Below, piece after piece: positions 5,977 through 6,761 of a stretch of DNA of 6,761 nucleotides. The stretch is taken from the NCBI GenBank assembly GCA_947487925.1, contig CANLCA010000156.1, forward strand, positions 1-6,761. Direction: 5' to 3'. Position 1 is the first letter of the stretch. The number at the start of each line of letters is the position of its first letter. The position numbers and the translations under genes were made by a program. Source of the DNA: Verrucomicrobiales bacterium. Its GTDB lineage: Bacteria > Verrucomicrobiota > Verrucomicrobiia > Limisphaerales > F1-80-MAGS106. The notes under the pieces were generated by a model. It saw nothing but the letters and a program-made list of their open reading frames with translations. It had not been told where the DNA came from and did no database searches.

Positions 5977-6537
5977 ATGAAAATGAACTTTCCAGCCCTC
6001 CTCATAGCCACGGGCCTGGCGTTTGCGACCGCGCAGGCCGCGGACGTTGTGAAACCGTACACACTCAAGAAATGTTTCATGTCCGGGCACGATTTCGAGG
6101 ACAAACCCGTTGAATTCGATTACCAGGGCCAGCACGTCAAGCTTTGCTGCAACGATTGCAAGGCGGATTTCGACAAGGAACCGGCCAAGTGGATGACGAA
6201 ACTCGCCGCCGCGCTCCAGCCGTTTGAAAATGCGAACGTCGAGCGGTTTGAAAAGCTGCGCGCGGACAAAAAGAATGTGGTTTTGGATGTGCGCACCAAA
6301 AAGGAGTTCGACGACGGCCACATTCCGGGCGCGATCAATATCGACGTCAACGCGGCTGATTTTCAAAGCAAGGTTGCGAAGCTCGACAAGAGCAAGACCT
6401 ATCTGGTGCATTGTGCCGGCGGAGTTCGCAGCGTCACGGCGTGCAAGAAGCTTGCGCCCACTGGGTTCGAGCGCCTGGTGAATCTTGAAGGCGGTTACAA
6501 AGCCTGGGAAAAAGCCGGGAACAAAGGGGAAAAATAG
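5977..6537 (+). CDS. Exported YHS-like metal-binding and rhodanese domain protein
   Basis: The 186-residue protein has a signal peptide (MKMNFPALLIATGLAFATAQ, probable cleavage after AQA at 21). A cysteine-rich domain at about 28-75 follows, with Cys33 in KCFMSGHDF and CCNDC (Cys57, Cys58, Cys61), then F-x-x-x-P-A-K-W. This layout resembles the YHS/TRASH-type domains that bind copper or other soft metals. A rhodanese domain fills about 88-182: VVLDVRTKKEFDDGHIPGAI, active-site loop HCAGGVRS with Cys146 and Arg151, and LEGGYKAW. Rhodaneses carry sulfur as a cysteine persulfide or relay thiol chemistry. I infer a periplasmic role in metal or sulfur handling; the substrate is not evident. ATG 5977 and ATG 5983 are both possible starts; the upstream AAGAG is a weak ribosome site. 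No neighbour helps to place it in a pathway. Confidence 0.87.
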   Translation: MKMNFPALLIATGLAFATAQAADVVKPYTLKKCFMSGHDFEDKPVEFDYQGQHVKLCCNDCKADFDKEPAKWMTKLAAALQPFENANVERFEKLRADKKNVVLDVRTKKEFDDGHIPGAINIDVNAADFQSKVAKLDKSKTYLVHCAGGVRSVTACKKLAPTGFERLVNLEGGYKAWEKAGNKGEK

Positions 6538-6544
6538 TTCCGTT

Positions 6545-6600
6545 CAACCACGGAGGCACGGAGAACACGGAGCGGGAAGCGGGAAAATCTAACCGCGGAA
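6545..6600. repeat. CACGGAG short tandem-like intergenic repeats
   Basis: CACGGAG occurs three times at 6549-6555, 6557-6563 and 6566-6572, spaced 8 and 9 bases apart, preceded by TTCAACCA and followed by the degraded stretch GCGGGAAGCGGGAAAA. The copies start a few bases after the rhodanese stop. Clusters of ACCACGGAG/ACACAGAG type are familiar as dispersed intergenic repeats in several phyla, including Verrucomicrobiota and Planctomycetota. Their function is unknown. Confidence 0.6.
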
Positions 6601-6646
6601 AAGGGACCGAAATGAAACCGAAAGGGGTAACTCACGGGATTCTGCC

Positions 6647-6673
6647 CGCGAATCACGCGAATTGACGCGAATT
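6647..6673. repeat. CGCGAAT short direct repeats
   Basis: CGCGAAT occurs three times at 6647-6653, 6656-6662 and 6666-6672, with spacings of 9 and 10 bases. This is a different unit from the CACGGAG cluster about 90 bases upstream, and together the two fill much of the gene-free stretch 6538-6703. They look like dispersed intergenic repeat sequence. Nothing suggests a CRISPR array, since the units are too short and the spacers are only 2-3 bases. Confidence 0.55.
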
Positions 6674-6703
6674 CAGAAAAACAATCCTAACAAAAAGGAC
6701 GAC

Positions 6704-6761
6704 ATGTCGGTCGTTTCTCATATATTGGCCCCAGGCAGGCATCAGACTGGAACAGGAAGGC
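6704..6761 (+). CDS. Possible 5' end of an unidentified gene, cut by the window edge
   Basis: ATG 6704 opens a frame that stays open to the window edge for 19 codons (MSVVSHILAPGRHQTGTGR). It is preceded by AAGGA (6695-6699), four bases before the ATG, one of the better Shine-Dalgarno matches in the window. The ATG lies inside the palindrome CGACATGTCG (6700-6709). The visible peptide matches no family I know, and 19 open codons carry little weight, so this is only a candidate. Confidence 0.25.
   Translation, partial: MSVVSHILAPGRHQTGTGR

Noticed and set aside
5719..6411. 230-codon minus-strand frame across hicA and the rhodanese gene
   Set aside because: It runs antisense to two genes with clear family motifs and shows no motif of its own; it is a shadow frame.
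6549..6672. CRISPR array
   Set aside because: Repeat units are 7 bases with 1-3 base gaps and two different unit sequences; this lacks the repeat and spacer lengths of CRISPR.

Overview
The window looks like a chromosomal segment of a Gram-negative, moderately GC-rich bacterium. The best guess is a Verrucomicrobiota-type genome. This rests on indirect signs: sparse Shine-Dalgarno sites, a lipoprotein aldose epimerase, an exported metal-binding/rhodanese protein, and intergenic CACGGAG and CGCGAAT repeat clusters of a kind seen in that group and in planctomycetes. No rRNA, tRNA or CRISPR array is visible, so the assignment is an inference.

Layout. The left edge (1-199, minus strand) carries a Kelch-repeat fragment that runs off the window and has no visible start. 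The next stretch, to 379, holds no supported gene. Then comes prfB (380-1523, peptide release factor 2). It must be read through a classic +1 programmed frameshift at CTT-TGA-C (446-452); the ATG-initiated zero frame ends at that TGA after 23 codons. Twenty-three bases later comes trpC (1547-2356), followed by trpF (2548-3180). These two tryptophan genes are separated by a 160-bp MITE-like element (2356-2515) with 33-bp imperfect terminal inverted repeats and a flanking TTA duplication; its first base completes the trpC stop codon. A Rho-independent terminator (3222-3256) closes this unit.

The middle holds an aldose 1-epimerase with a lipoprotein-type signal (3279-4466, plus strand). It faces a decayed alpha/beta hydrolase on the minus strand (4615-5163) that has lost its N-terminal third. 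A 76-bp near-perfect inverted repeat (4534-4609) lies between the two convergent reading frames.

The right part carries a compact HicB-HicA toxin-antitoxin pair in antitoxin-first order (5373-5812, 4-base overlap), then an exported protein joining a cysteine-rich YHS-like metal-binding domain to a rhodanese domain (5977-6537). The window ends in a repeat-rich intergenic stretch, with a possible new gene starting at 6704.

Functionally, prfB-trpC-trpF looks like one transcription unit joining translation termination to two central steps of tryptophan synthesis. The rest is a mix of sugar metabolism, a small stress/mobile module, and gene remnants beside short repeats. I saw no convincing undescribed multi-gene system. 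The most worthwhile items are the recoding site and the small inverted-repeat elements.
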